Assembly (NCBI RefSeq): GCF_002754475.1
Contig: NZ_PEFL01000001.1
Location: 186,001 to 250,000 of the forward strand
Length of the DNA: 64,000 nucleotides
Direction of reading: 5' to 3'
Source of the DNA: Comamonas sp. 26
GTDB taxonomy: Bacteria; Pseudomonadota; Gammaproteobacteria; Burkholderiales; Burkholderiaceae_C
The first letter of the stretch is position 1. Every line of letters begins with the position of its first letter. The position numbers and the translations under genes are program-made. Shown one piece after another: positions 24,289-33,226 of this stretch. Under the pieces are notes generated by a model. The model was not told where the DNA came from and did not search any database. It was given only the letters and a program-made list of their open reading frames with translations.

Positions 24289-25059
24289 ATGAAGCATAAA
24301 AAAATAGCGGAACGCTGGGCGCCTTGGGTCTTGCTGCTGCTGATCGTTCTGCTCTGGCAGGTGATCTGCGCGGGCTTTGGCGTGTCGGAATTCATCTTCC
24401 CCAGCCCCTGGGCCATAGGCCATCAGCTTTATGAGTTTGCAGGCACGATTGCCATGCACGCGTGGCGCACCTACTGGGTGACGATGGCGGGCTTTGGGCT
24501 GGCGATTGTGGTGGGCGTGCTGCTGGGTTTTCTGATCGGCTCATCGCGCCTGGCCTATGCCGCCTTCTACCCGTTGATGACGGCCTTCAATGCGCTGCCC
24601 AAGGCGGCGTTTGTGCCGATTCTGGTGGTCTGGTTCGGCATTGGCGCGGGGCCGGCGATTCTGACGGCGTTTCTCATCAGCTTCTTCCCCGTCATGGTCA
24701 ATATCGCGACAGGGCTGGCCACGCTGGAGCCTGAGCTGGAAGACGTGCTGCGCGTGCTGGGTTCCAAGCGCTGGGATGTGCTGATGAAAGTCGGCCTGCC
24801 GCGTTCGCTCCCCTACTTTTTTGGTTCGCTCAAAGTGGCGATCACGCTGGCATTTGTGGGCACCACAGTCAGCGAGATGACGGCTGCCAACGAAGGCATT
24901 GGCTACCTGCTGGTTTCCGCCGGATCATCCATGCAGATGGGGCTGGCGTTTGCCGGGCTCATCGTGGTGGGCGCTATGGCGATGGTGATGTATGAGCTGT
25001 TCAATCTGGTCGAAAAGCACACAACGGGCTGGGCGCACCGTGGCTCCCAGGGTGAGTGA
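24289..25059 (+). CDS. ABC transporter permease (SsuC/TauC type)
   Basis: 256 residues with about six membrane segments and the BPD_transp_1 EAA-type loop (EDVLRVLGSKRWDVLMKVGLP). The start lies 8 bases after the ATPase stop. It forms the membrane channel of the NMT1-type importer. It is the last gene of the operon and ends just before a dispersed repeat and a strong bidirectional terminator. Confidence 0.93.
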   Translation: MKHKKIAERWAPWVLLLLIVLLWQVICAGFGVSEFIFPSPWAIGHQLYEFAGTIAMHAWRTYWVTMAGFGLAIVVGVLLGFLIGSSRLAYAAFYPLMTAFNALPKAAFVPILVVWFGIGAGPAILTAFLISFFPVMVNIATGLATLEPELEDVLRVLGSKRWDVLMKVGLPRSLPYFFGSLKVAITLAFVGTTVSEMTAANEGIGYLLVSAGSSMQMGLAFAGLIVVGAMAMVMYELFNLVEKHTTGWAHRGSQGE

Positions 25060-25078
25060 TCTGAGATCGTTGCACTGA

Positions 25079-25120
25079 TTTTGATAGCTGCCTGCGCACT
25101 ATCCATATAAGGAAAAGGCC
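25079..25120 (+). repeat. TAGCT/AAGCGC repeat, degenerate intergenic copy
   Basis: TTTTGATAGCTGCCTGCGC opens like the consensus, but the right arm is decayed (ATATAAGG) and runs into the terminator stem. It follows the permease stop by about 20 bases. Confidence 0.55.
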
Positions 25121-25154
25121 TGCCAGATCATGAATCTGGCAGGCCTTTTGTTTT
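25113..25154. terminator. Bidirectional terminator between the ABC operon and eptA
   Basis: AAAAGGCCTGCCAGAT (25113-25128) and ATCTGGCAGGCCTTTT (25134-25149) form a perfect 16-bp stem with A and T tracts on both sides, serving the + strand ABC operon and the convergent minus-strand transferase. Confidence 0.92.
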
Positions 25155-25170
25155 CGGCAGGGTGTGACTC

Positions 25171-26856
25171 TTAGCTGGCTTTGCGGCAGCTGGAGAAAGC
25201 GTCCATAGGCTGCTTGTAGGTAGGCGTTGTCACATCCATCAAGCCAAGCACGGTGTGGAACAGGTTGTCGTGCGAGAGCGGCTGATCCAGCGTCTTGCTC
25301 AGGCAGCTCTGGTCAAGGCGGGTGCGCGCGCCCAGCGTGCCCAGCCAGCTGATCATGGGTACATGTTTCTGGTCATCAGGGGCCATGGCATAGGGCATGC
25401 CGTGCAGGTACACGCCCAGCTCGCCCAGCGATTCGCCGTGATCGGACATGTAGAACATGCCGGTTTCGTACTGGCTTTGCTGGGTCTTGAGCCAGGCTAT
25501 GGTCTGGGCCAGAAAGTGGTCGGTGTAGCGAATGGAGTTGTCGTAGACGTTGACCACGCTGTCCTTGCTGCAGCTCGAAAGGGCATTGGTGGCGCACTCA
25601 GGCTTGAAGGCCTTGAGATCGGGCGTGGAGCGCTTGAAGTATTCAGGGCCATGGCTGCCCATCTGGTGCATGACCAGCACCACGCCCTTGGCGCGGCGTG
25701 CGGGGTCCAGCTTGGCGATGCGTTCATCCAGGCCGTTGAGCAGCATGCCGTCCAGACATTCGCCGTCTTTGCTGCACAGAGCCTTGCCTGCAGGGGTGTT
25801 CACGCTGTCGGCGGTATCGGCCATGGGGATGCGCTTGCACACGCCTTTGCAGCCTGCCTGGTTATCGACCCAGAGCACGGCCAGACCGGCGGCCTGTATC
25901 ACGTCGAGCAGGTTGTCATGCTCGACCTTGGAGGCGTAATAGCCTTCGCGTCCCAGATTGGAGAACATGCAGGGCACGGATTCGCGGGTGCTGGTGCCGC
26001 AGGAGCGGGCATTGCGCCAGCTCAGCACGTCGAGTTTGGACAGTTCGGGGTTGGTGTCGCGCGCATAGCCGTTGAGGCTGAAGTTCTTGGCGCGGGCTGT
26101 CTCACCCACCACCAGCACCAGCAGCGGCGGCTTTTGAGCTGCTGCATAACTTGTGCCTAGCGCCGCGCCCGCTGTGATGCTGACAAAGGGTTTGGTCTTG
26201 TTGAGGATGGGGTCCAGCGCCACCGATGCGGCGGAGAGCACGGGGTTGATCGGGTTGATCATGTAGCGCAGCCACAGGTTGTTGCGCACCACAGGAGCCA
26301 GGTCTTTGTACGACACGGCCAGCGACGCTGCGATGAGCGCTGCGCCCAGCACCAGCATCAGCGCCGTACGCAGCACATTGCGCAGAGCGCTTCGAGCTGG
26401 CTTGAGAGGGGTTTTCCACAGCCAGATGGCTGGCAGTATGGCGACGACCAGCATCTCGCCCAGCAGTTTGATGTTGAACAGGTCGGCACTCTCACGCGCA
26501 TCCGTTTGCAGGATGTTGTGAATCATGCCCTTGTCCATGACCGTGCCGTAGCTGACCATGAAATACTGAGCGCTGGCTGCCACCAGCAGCAGCACCGTCC
26601 AGAAAGGCTTGGTAAAGCGAGGCCAGGCGAACAGGGCCGTCACCAGCAGGCTGGCACCCAGCACCAGTGGCAGGATGCGAATGGCAAGCAGGGTCAGGCT
26701 GCCGTGGTAGCCATCCAGTTCAGGTAGGCGCAGCCACAGTGCCCAGTTGGCTGTCAGCGTCAGCCAGATGGCCAGAGCCAGAGCGATGAACTGGGGGGTG
26801 CGGGGCTGGAAGAGTCGCTTGTGCGAGGAGGAGAGTTCGGAGTCTAGGGTAGCCAC
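25171..26856 (-). CDS. eptA: Phosphoethanolamine transferase, EptA/MCR-like
   Basis: 561 residues from a GTG start. Five N-terminal membrane helices (roughly residues 22-190) precede a periplasmic sulfatase-fold domain with LLVLVVGETARAKNFSLNGY, the nucleophile region RSCGTSTRESVPCMFSNLGR and the metal-binding YMSDHGESLGE and HVPMISW. These enzymes move phosphoethanolamine from phosphatidylethanolamine to lipid A. The usual small residues after the catalytic Thr (T-A-V/I-S) read T-R-E-S here, a local oddity. No PmrAB two-component genes are adjacent. Chromosomal eptA-type genes are normal in Burkholderiales; resistance to polymyxin is not implied. Confidence 0.92.
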   Translation of the reverse strand: MATLDSELSSSHKRLFQPRTPQFIALALAIWLTLTANWALWLRLPELDGYHGSLTLLAIRILPLVLGASLLVTALFAWPRFTKPFWTVLLLVAASAQYFMVSYGTVMDKGMIHNILQTDARESADLFNIKLLGEMLVVAILPAIWLWKTPLKPARSALRNVLRTALMLVLGAALIAASLAVSYKDLAPVVRNNLWLRYMINPINPVLSAASVALDPILNKTKPFVSITAGAALGTSYAAAQKPPLLVLVVGETARAKNFSLNGYARDTNPELSKLDVLSWRNARSCGTSTRESVPCMFSNLGREGYYASKVEHDNLLDVIQAAGLAVLWVDNQAGCKGVCKRIPMADTADSVNTPAGKALCSKDGECLDGMLLNGLDERIAKLDPARRAKGVVLVMHQMGSHGPEYFKRSTPDLKAFKPECATNALSSCSKDSVVNVYDNSIRYTDHFLAQTIAWLKTQQSQYETGMFYMSDHGESLGELGVYLHGMPYAMAPDDQKHVPMISWLGTLGARTRLDQSCLSKTLDQPLSHDNLFHTVLGLMDVTTPTYKQPMDAFSSCRKAS

Positions 26857-26970
26857 AACGACAGCGAGTAAATAGGTATCGAGGAATTCTGGCTGGACTT
26901 TCTTAAAAACCGCTGAAGCCTCCTACATGGTTAACCCTTGTAAGCAATGGTTTATGTCTTTTTACCAGGT

Positions 26971-28164
26971 TTATGGGCAGAGTGCGGCTGCCGTGGCTGC
27001 GTCGTCCCACTGCGCGCACAGGCGCTGGCGGCGCTCATCGGCAGGCAGCTCGGCCAGCTCGCGCATCTGTGCGTAAAAGCGCTGCCAGGTCTCGGGTGTT
27101 GCCGGGTCATTGCCGCGCAGCTGCTGCCACCAGTGCGTCATGGCCGGTATCCAGTCATCGTAGGTGGACAGGGCGCCAAAGCTGGCGTTGTTGGCGTTGG
27201 CCACCCAGTCATCCGTCTGGGCTAGGCGCTGCAGGTACTGCTCACGCAGGGCGGGCGTGGTGAGCAGTGGCTCATCGGCGACCAGCCATTGCGCTCGGAG
27301 CTGTGCATAACTGGCGCGGAAATCTGTAAACACTCTTGTTTTAATAGCTATCAGCGTTTGTTCATCAAGCGGTTGAGTGCTGTTTGACTCATAAATACTT
27401 TGCAGACGCTGGCGGGTGTCGCGCGTCAGCTGCTGCCAGAGTGAGCGGCGCTGCTGGCCTTGCTGCCAGCGCTTTTGCGTGGCAGCGCTGGCATGGGTTT
27501 GCAGCCACAGCGGCGTGGCAATGCGCTCCACCGTGCTGGCAAACGATTCGTTGAAGGCCGAGTCGTTCTTCACATACAGCAGCTGGTGCGCCAGTTCATG
27601 GAACAGCAAGCCGGCAAAGTCGCCCTCCTGCCAGTGGGTAAAGGTGCTGAGCAGCGGGTCGCCGCCCAGCCAGTTCAGATAGCCCAGCGTGGAATAGGCG
27701 GGTACGCCATAGACGCTGGTTTCCAGCCCTTGGGCTTGCATGGCGCTGGCCTCGGTCTGCGCGTCGCTCTTGGCGAAATAGCCGCGGTAGGCAATGCAGC
27801 CGGTAATGGGAAAGCACCACTGGTGCATGGTCAGGCTGTAGGGCGGCGCGGCCACCACATTCCAAACGGCAAACGGGCGCTGCAGCTGGGCAAAGCGGGT
27901 GTAGCTGGCGTTGTCGGGCAGGGCCAGTTGCTGGCTGGCAAAGCGGCGCATCTGCTGCGCGGTTTGCAGCCGCTGGCGCAGAGCAGGACTCAGCGCCGGG
28001 TCGGTCAGCCAGTCATCAATGGGTTTGGCTGCCTGCATGATTTGCATCTGCCCCTTGAATCCCTGCCAGTAATAGCCCGCGCTGCTGCAGCCCGCAAGGC
28101 CGAGAATTACGGCGCTAATTCCTAGTGCAGCCGTCAGGCTGACTACACTCATCCTTTTTCTCAT
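26971..28164 (-). CDS. Putative zinc aminopeptidase lipoprotein (HELAH motif)
   Basis: 397 residues. The signal peptide ends in a lipobox (LAGC, Cys26), so a lipid-anchored envelope protein is predicted. The HELAH zinc motif (FAGLLFHELAHQLLYV, near residue 190) followed by a downstream FNESFAS Glu fits the putative aminopeptidase family (Aminopep, pfam10023), known only from prediction. The segment QPLDEQTLIAIK is encoded by an in-frame copy of the dispersed palindromic repeat (27338-27380), so part of the protein may be repeat-derived. Divergent from the hypothetical gene at 28195; 114 bases from eptA on the same strand. Confidence 0.88.
   Translation of the reverse strand: MRKRMSVVSLTAALGISAVILGLAGCSSAGYYWQGFKGQMQIMQAAKPIDDWLTDPALSPALRQRLQTAQQMRRFASQQLALPDNASYTRFAQLQRPFAVWNVVAAPPYSLTMHQWCFPITGCIAYRGYFAKSDAQTEASAMQAQGLETSVYGVPAYSTLGYLNWLGGDPLLSTFTHWQEGDFAGLLFHELAHQLLYVKNDSAFNESFASTVERIATPLWLQTHASAATQKRWQQGQQRRSLWQQLTRDTRQRLQSIYESNSTQPLDEQTLIAIKTRVFTDFRASYAQLRAQWLVADEPLLTTPALREQYLQRLAQTDDWVANANNASFGALSTYDDWIPAMTHWWQQLRGNDPATPETWQRFYAQMRELAELPADERRQRLCAQWDDAATAAALCP
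27338..27380 (+). repeat. TAGCT/AAGCGC repeat inside the lipoprotein peptidase gene
   Basis: TTTTAATAGCTATCAGCG, a short loop and ATCAAGCGGTTGAG match the intergenic copies at about 23 of 39 positions, including both arms. It is in frame and encodes Q-P-L-D-E-Q-T-L-I-A-I-K on the minus strand. Confidence 0.6.
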
Positions 28165-28194
28165 TGCGCTTGTCCGCCAGTCTGGTTCTGTTTC

Positions 28195-28812
28195 ATGGAT
28201 TTTTTAACTCTCGCCATCATTGTCACCACCGTGCTCTTTGTGCTCAAGAAGCAGGAGCAGCGCCAGCACACCCAGCTGCTGGGCCAGCACTTGTCGAACT
28301 TTCAGATTGAAAAACTCATGGCCAATCTGATGGAAGGCTATCTGCGCGTGCTGGGTGAGCCAGATACCCAGCGCCGCGATCAGATCTGGCCCGTGCTTGA
28401 GAATACCGAAAGCAGTCTGGTCAGTCAGTTTCAGCGCTTTGCCGATGAATTTGCCTCCCTGCCTGCAGAGCAGACGCGCGCCAGCACCTTGCCACTGGCC
28501 CTTCCTTATATGACCCGCGTTCTGCCATCGGCCACGCTGGATGTACGCGAGGCCATGAAGCTACACGCCAAGGCCATGGCCGCAGCCCGCGTGGGTGATG
28601 CCACCGACGACGAAGAGCGCAAGCGCCGCGCCTTCACCATGACGGCTGAGCTGATGCTGATGCAGCACACCTGCCACTGGTTCTGCCGTGGCCGCACCGT
28701 GGCATCCATGCGCCTGCTGGCGCGCCACAAGACAGCGTACGAGCAGGTGCTGCAGTCCGTGGCACCTGAAACGCTCAAGGCCTATCAAAAGCTGGTGAAT
28801 GCTCGCCGCTGA
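28195..28812 (+). CDS. Conserved hypothetical protein with one N-terminal membrane helix
   Basis: 205 residues. The first 17 residues (MDFLTLAIIVTTVLFVL) form a single membrane anchor; the rest is soluble and largely helical, rich in Arg, Glu and Ala, with a CHWFC pair of Cys residues near 160-165. I do not recognise a domain. Codon use is like the neighbours', so it is probably a real gene. It is divergent from the lipoprotein peptidase with only 30 bases between starts, so the promoters must overlap. Function unknown. Confidence 0.75.
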   Translation: MDFLTLAIIVTTVLFVLKKQEQRQHTQLLGQHLSNFQIEKLMANLMEGYLRVLGEPDTQRRDQIWPVLENTESSLVSQFQRFADEFASLPAEQTRASTLPLALPYMTRVLPSATLDVREAMKLHAKAMAAARVGDATDDEERKRRAFTMTAELMLMQHTCHWFCRGRTVASMRLLARHKTAYEQVLQSVAPETLKAYQKLVNARR

Positions 28813-28881
28813 GCTCTGACCTGGTTTTCGCTTGCGGTTGAGAAGTTTCCCGTCTTGACCCTGCCATAGTCGATGTGAACA

Positions 28882-30153
28882 ATGGTTTTCATGAAAAACC
28901 TGTTGAGCACATTGGCGCCGCTGCTTGAAAAACTTCCGGTGACGGTATCGGTGCAACTCCCCTCGGGCGAGCGCACTGGCCCTGAAGGCAGTGCGGTTCA
29001 GCTGATCTTTCGATCTCCCAAAGCGTTTGCGGCGCTGGTGGGGGGCGAGGTGGGGTCTGTGGCCTCGGCCATCGTCGAGGGCTGGGTCGAAGTGCAGGGC
29101 AGCCCGCGCGACATCATGGCCGTCGCTGCTGGCCTGCTGCACGGCGACCCGGTCAGTCACACCCCCTCATGGCTGGGGCAGACGATCTCCAAGGCTCGCT
29201 CGCTGGCCATGCACACGCTGACGCATGATGCCGAGCAAATTCAGTTTCACTACGACCTCTCGGATGATTTCTACGCGCTGTGGCTGGACCCACGTCGAGT
29301 CTATTCCTGCGCTTATTACAAAGATGCGGCCATGACATTGGCGCAGGCGCAAGAAGCCAAGCTGGACCACATCTGCAAAAAGCTCAAGCTGCAGCCGGGC
29401 GAACGCTTCTGGGACATTGGTTCGGGCTGGGGCGGCTTGATTTTCTGGGCCGCAGAGCACTACGGCGTGCAGGCCCACGGCATCACCCTGTCGCGCAACC
29501 AGTTTGACCATGTCCAGCGGCTGATTGCCGAAAAAGGCCTGCAGGGCCGCGTGCAGGTGGAGTTGCGGGACTACCGGCAGATGGAGGGAGTACAGCCCTT
29601 TGACAAGATTGGCTCGGTTGGCATGTTCGAGCATGTAGGCAGTGCCAATCTGCCTGAATACTTCGAGACCATCTATTCCATGCTCAAGCCCGGCGGGCTG
29701 GCGCTGGTGCACGGTATTACCGCAGGCGGCGTCAGCAACGTGGAGCTGGGCGCGGGCATGGGCGACTTTATCAACCGCTACATCTTTCCCGGCGGCGAGC
29801 TGATGCATGTGAGTCGTGTGCTGCACGATGTGGCGGCCAGCGGACTGGAGATGGTGGACACAGAAAACTTGCGCCCCCACTATGCGCGCACGCTCTGGGC
29901 CTGGTCGGATATGCTGGAAGCCCAACTGGGCGAGGCGCAGGCCATACTGCAGGCCCAGTATGACGAGGCGAAGGCCGCCAAGGCCATACGCGCCTATCGC
30001 TTGTATCTGGCGGGCAGCGCCATGGGTTTTGAGCATGGCTGGATTGCCCTGCATCAGATGCTATGCAGCAGACCTGATGGCGACCTGAACACCGGGGTGA
30101 TGAAAGGCGCGCAGAGCGGCTATCCTTTCAATCGCGAATACATCTACCGTTGA
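28882..30153 (+). CDS. cfa: Cyclopropane-fatty-acyl-phospholipid synthase family protein
   Basis: 423 residues; ATGs at 28882 and 28891 are both possible. An N-terminal lipid-binding domain (about 1-110) precedes the SAM-dependent methyltransferase core: HYDLSDDFYALWLDPRRVYSC, the SAM motif WDIGSGWGGLIFWAAEHYG, and the carbonate-site region GMFEHVG. It transfers a methylene group from S-adenosylmethionine to unsaturated phospholipid acyl chains, protecting membranes in stationary phase or acid. It is 12 bases ahead of a DUF1840 gene, and the two probably form an operon. Confidence 0.93.
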   Translation: MVFMKNLLSTLAPLLEKLPVTVSVQLPSGERTGPEGSAVQLIFRSPKAFAALVGGEVGSVASAIVEGWVEVQGSPRDIMAVAAGLLHGDPVSHTPSWLGQTISKARSLAMHTLTHDAEQIQFHYDLSDDFYALWLDPRRVYSCAYYKDAAMTLAQAQEAKLDHICKKLKLQPGERFWDIGSGWGGLIFWAAEHYGVQAHGITLSRNQFDHVQRLIAEKGLQGRVQVELRDYRQMEGVQPFDKIGSVGMFEHVGSANLPEYFETIYSMLKPGGLALVHGITAGGVSNVELGAGMGDFINRYIFPGGELMHVSRVLHDVAASGLEMVDTENLRPHYARTLWAWSDMLEAQLGEAQAILQAQYDEAKAAKAIRAYRLYLAGSAMGFEHGWIALHQMLCSRPDGDLNTGVMKGAQSGYPFNREYIYR

Positions 30154-30165
30154 AGGAATAGCACC

Positions 30166-30501
30166 ATGACTTATAAATTCAAATCGCGCGCCACCGCAGA
30201 CCTCATCATGCTGGATGCCAATGCCCGCACGCTGCTGGAAATCATGGGCAAGTCGCCTGACGATGCGCAAGGCATCATCACCGTAGAGCAAATTCCGGCT
30301 GCCATCGCGGCTCTGGAAGCCGCTGCCGCAGAAGAAACCGCGCGGCGTAATGGCCAGAGCAATGCTCAGCCCGAGGACGATGAGCAGGGCGAAGATGCAG
30401 ACAGCGCGAGCCACGACAGCGTGGGTCTGGCCCAGCGCATCGTGCCGCTGGTCGATATGCTGCGCCGCAGTGCAGCCGAGGGTAAGGACGTGACCTGGTA
30501 A
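30166..30501 (+). CDS. DUF1840 domain-containing protein
   Basis: 111 residues matching the small DUF1840 family: MTYKFKSRATADLIMLDANA, then GIITVEQIPAAIAALEAAA, an acidic linker rich in Asp/Glu/Gln, and the conserved C-terminal LAQRIVPLVDMLRRSAAEGK. The family is found in Beta- and Gammaproteobacteria and has no known function. It follows cfa by 12 bases and ends before a strong terminator. Confidence 0.9.
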   Translation: MTYKFKSRATADLIMLDANARTLLEIMGKSPDDAQGIITVEQIPAAIAALEAAAAEETARRNGQSNAQPEDDEQGEDADSASHDSVGLAQRIVPLVDMLRRSAAEGKDVTW

Positions 30502-30526
30502 GCAGCTCTCTGCTCCGCCCAATAAT

Positions 30527-30554
30527 AAAAAAGCCTGCGTGAGCAGGCTTTTTT
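30527..30554. terminator. Bidirectional terminator between DUF1840 and the Bug gene
   Basis: AAAAAAGCCTGC (30527-30538) and GCAGGCTTTTTT (30543-30554) form a perfect 12-bp stem with a 4-base loop. It serves both convergent genes. Confidence 0.92.
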
Positions 30555-30571
30555 ATGGGTCAATCGTTTGA

Positions 30572-31561
30572 TTAGTCGGCGTAGATGCCTGCGGCCTTGA
30601 TGACCTTGCCCCACTTGGCAATTTCGCTTTCCACAAACTTCTTGTGGCCTGCGGGATTGATACGGTCATCCGAGGCGATCACGGCACCCAGTGCTTCCTG
30701 GCGCTTGATGAATTCAGGATCCTTCAGCGAAGTTTTCATGGCTTCGTTGACCTTCTTGACGACCTCGGCTGGCGTTCCCTTGGGTGCGTACAGGCCGTGC
30801 CAGATGGTGACGTTGAAGTCCTTCAGACCCAGAGACTGCAGCGTGGGCAGATCCTTGAGTGCGGGCGTAGTCAGCTGCTTGGTGGTGGTCACGCCATAGG
30901 CCTGAACCTTCTTGGCAGCGATCTGTGATGTTGTGTTGGTGGTCTGGTCGCACAGCAGGTCCACCTGGTTGCCCATAAGATCGGCAATCGCGGGGGCTGC
31001 ACCCTTGTAAGGCACGGGAGTCATGTCCTGCTGCAGGGCCGACTGGAACATCAGGCCGCACAGGTGCGAGGCGGAGCCCACGCCAGCGTTGGCCAGATTT
31101 ACCTTGCCCTGGTTCTTGCCGACCCAGTCTTTGACTTCAGCGAAATTCTTGGCGGGCAGCGTGGGGCGACCGATCAGTGTCATGGGCACATCGTTGATGA
31201 TGCCGGCGTACTCAAAGTCGTTGAGCACATTGAAGGGCAGCTTGCGATACAGCGTAGGGATGGTCGACATCGCGATGTGCGTCAGCAGCAGCGTGTAGCC
31301 GTCATTCTTGGCACGTGCAGCTTTGCCGATACCGATGGTGCTGCCAGCGCCGTCGGCGTTGTCGATCACGATGGTGGCATTGCCCAACTGCTTGCGCATG
31401 GACTCTGCCAGGTCACGGGCGACCTTGTCGGTGGGGCCGCCTGCGGTGAAAGGCACGATGATCGTGATCGTCTTACCTGCGACAGGGTAGGTGTCGGCAT
31501 GGCTGCTGATAGCTGCGGTGGCGGCCAGAGCGATGGCGGCGATCTTGAAAATTGTCTGCAT
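30572..31561 (-). CDS. Bug family (TctC-like) periplasmic substrate-binding protein
   Basis: 329 residues with signal peptide MQTIFKIAAIALAATAAISS and cleavage near SHA-DTYP. The Bug signature ITIIVPFTAGGPTDKVARDL is followed by the GVGSASHLCG loop and DLLCDQTTNTT. A GGGAGAC site precedes the start. Bug proteins bind organic acids or other small metabolites; the ligand is unknown and no TctAB genes are nearby. It lies 268 bases downstream of the PaaK-like ligase on the same strand and may have its own promoter. Confidence 0.93.
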   Translation of the reverse strand: MQTIFKIAAIALAATAAISSHADTYPVAGKTITIIVPFTAGGPTDKVARDLAESMRKQLGNATIVIDNADGAGSTIGIGKAARAKNDGYTLLLTHIAMSTIPTLYRKLPFNVLNDFEYAGIINDVPMTLIGRPTLPAKNFAEVKDWVGKNQGKVNLANAGVGSASHLCGLMFQSALQQDMTPVPYKGAAPAIADLMGNQVDLLCDQTTNTTSQIAAKKVQAYGVTTTKQLTTPALKDLPTLQSLGLKDFNVTIWHGLYAPKGTPAEVVKKVNEAMKTSLKDPEFIKRQEALGAVIASDDRINPAGHKKFVESEIAKWGKVIKAAGIYAD

Positions 31562-31829
31562 GTTGTCTCCCTAGGAATACCGTCCAAACGGACCAAGACA
31601 GTTGGCTTGTTGTGACGTGAGACCGGATTTTAGGCAACGTAAAACCGTGGGGTTTTATCTATTTTCTAAGTGTTATCCCTTTTTGGTGAGTGCAATCACA
31701 CAGCTTTTTGAGCTTCCGCAAAAAAGGCTTGCATCGAGTTTGGGGTGCATCAAAAATGCGCGAAGGGGCCACTGGCCCCCCTTAAAGCTGCGCGCACTAA
31801 CGTTTGCCGCCAGTGTGCAGGCAGAAAAA

Positions 31830-33077
31830 TTACTGGTAGGAGCGAGCGTCCTCGACCACCTTGCCATCGTTGGGCAGGCTGCCAGGGGCCACCATCTGCA
31901 CATCGCCGCGCAGCTTGGTGACATCGCGCAGGGCTTCAATCACCTGCAGGGCGAAACCTGGAGCGGTTTCCGTGGTCTCCACCAGCAGCTGCATCTGGTC
32001 GTTGGCCATCTCGCCCGTGACCACCAGTCTGGCTTTGCCGATCTGCGGAAAGCGCTTGACGACCTCGGCCACCTGCTTGGCATGCACGAACATGCCGCGC
32101 ACCTTGGTGGTCTGGTCGGCGCGGCCCATCCAGCCCTTGATACGGGCATTGGTGCGGCCTGTGGGGCACTGGCCGGGCAGATAGGCGGACAGGTCGCCGG
32201 TGCCAAAACGGATGAGCGGATAATCGGGGTTGAGCGTGGTGATGACCAGTTCGCCCACTTCGCCCTCGGCCACCGGGTCGCCCGTGCCGGGGCGCACGAT
32301 TTCCACGATCACGCCCTCGTCCAGAACCAGACCTTCGCGGGCCGAGGTTTCATAGGCAATCAGACCCAGATCAGCCGTGCCATAGCCCTGATAAGCGTCG
32401 ATGCCGTGCTCGCGCATCCAGTTGCACAGCGAGGGTGGAAACGCCTCGCCGCTGACCATGGCCTTGGTCAGGCTGGGCAGCTTGACGCCCATCTCCTGCG
32501 ATTTTTCCACAATGATTTTCAGAAAGCTGGGCGTGCCCACATAGGCGGCGGGTTGCAGATCAACCATGGCCTGAACTTGCTGCTCGGTCTGACCGGTCCC
32601 GCCCGCAAAAACCGTGCAGCCCAGAGCATGGGCGCCGGTTTCCATCATCGAGCCCGCAGGGACGAAGTGATAGGAAAAGCAGTTGTGCACCAGCTCGCCC
32701 GCGCGAAAGCCTGCGGCGTACATGGAGCGCGCCATGCGCCAGTAATCGGGGCGGCGGCTTTCGGGTTCATAGATGGGGCCGGGGCTGGCAAACAGCCGGG
32801 GCATTTCGTGGCCCAGGTCGATGGCGTTGAAGCCGCCAAAAATCTGCTGTGGGCGCTGTGCGCCTTGCCTCTCCAGTAGCTCGCTCTTGCGCGTCACAGG
32901 CAGTTGCGCCAGCGCCGCGCGGCTGGTGATGGTTGCTGGATTCACACCCTTGAGAATTTCTGCAAAAGCGCCGGAGCGCTGCTGTGCATGGGCGATCTGA
33001 GTCGGCAGCGCAGCCAGCAATGCCGCTTCGCGTTCATCAGGGCTGCGCGTTTCCAGCGCGTCGTAGAAAGCACTCAT
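31830..33077 (-). CDS. Phenylacetate-CoA ligase-like adenylate-forming enzyme
   Basis: 415 residues from the ATG at 33077. The ANL-fold landmarks of the PaaK group are visible: VTRKSELLERQ, FSYHFVPAGSMMETGAHALG, AYQGYGTADLG (adenylate site), LIRFGTGDLSAYLPGQC and the hinge-type GRADQTTKVRGMFVHAKQV. It activates an aryl or arylalkyl acid to its CoA thioester with ATP. It is the last gene of the Liv-type transporter cluster, which begins with a different acyl-CoA synthetase, so aromatic acids are plausible cargo. Its real substrate could differ from phenylacetate. Confidence 0.87.
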   Translation of the reverse strand: MSAFYDALETRSPDEREAALLAALPTQIAHAQQRSGAFAEILKGVNPATITSRAALAQLPVTRKSELLERQGAQRPQQIFGGFNAIDLGHEMPRLFASPGPIYEPESRRPDYWRMARSMYAAGFRAGELVHNCFSYHFVPAGSMMETGAHALGCTVFAGGTGQTEQQVQAMVDLQPAAYVGTPSFLKIIVEKSQEMGVKLPSLTKAMVSGEAFPPSLCNWMREHGIDAYQGYGTADLGLIAYETSAREGLVLDEGVIVEIVRPGTGDPVAEGEVGELVITTLNPDYPLIRFGTGDLSAYLPGQCPTGRTNARIKGWMGRADQTTKVRGMFVHAKQVAEVVKRFPQIGKARLVVTGEMANDQMQLLVETTETAPGFALQVIEALRDVTKLRGDVQMVAPGSLPNDGKVVEDARSYQ

Positions 33078-33147
33078 GGCAAATCCTGTGAAAAAGAAAA
33101 ATTCAGGAGCAGGGCGAATCGTTAAAACTGGCGCAACCCAAGCGAAA

Positions 33148-33226
33148 GGCAGCGAGCAAGCGCGGCTGCGTAGCGAGGCTGTCATCCCCTTGGGGGAAGG
33201 CGTGAAGCATCTCAGGGGGGAGTCAT
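33148..33226 (+). repeat. GC-rich gene-flanking repeat, copy B (short form)
   Basis: GCGAGGCTGTCATCCCC, TTGGGGGAAGGCGTGAAGC and ATCTCAGGGGGGAG follow the family order. It ends exactly at the stop codon of livF (minus strand), between livF and the CoA ligase gene. Confidence 0.65.

Noticed and set aside
25171..26856. The transferase as an acquired mcr-type colistin resistance gene
   Set aside because: No insertion sequence or plasmid context is present; the gene sits among ordinary chromosomal genes with matching composition, as intrinsic eptA does.
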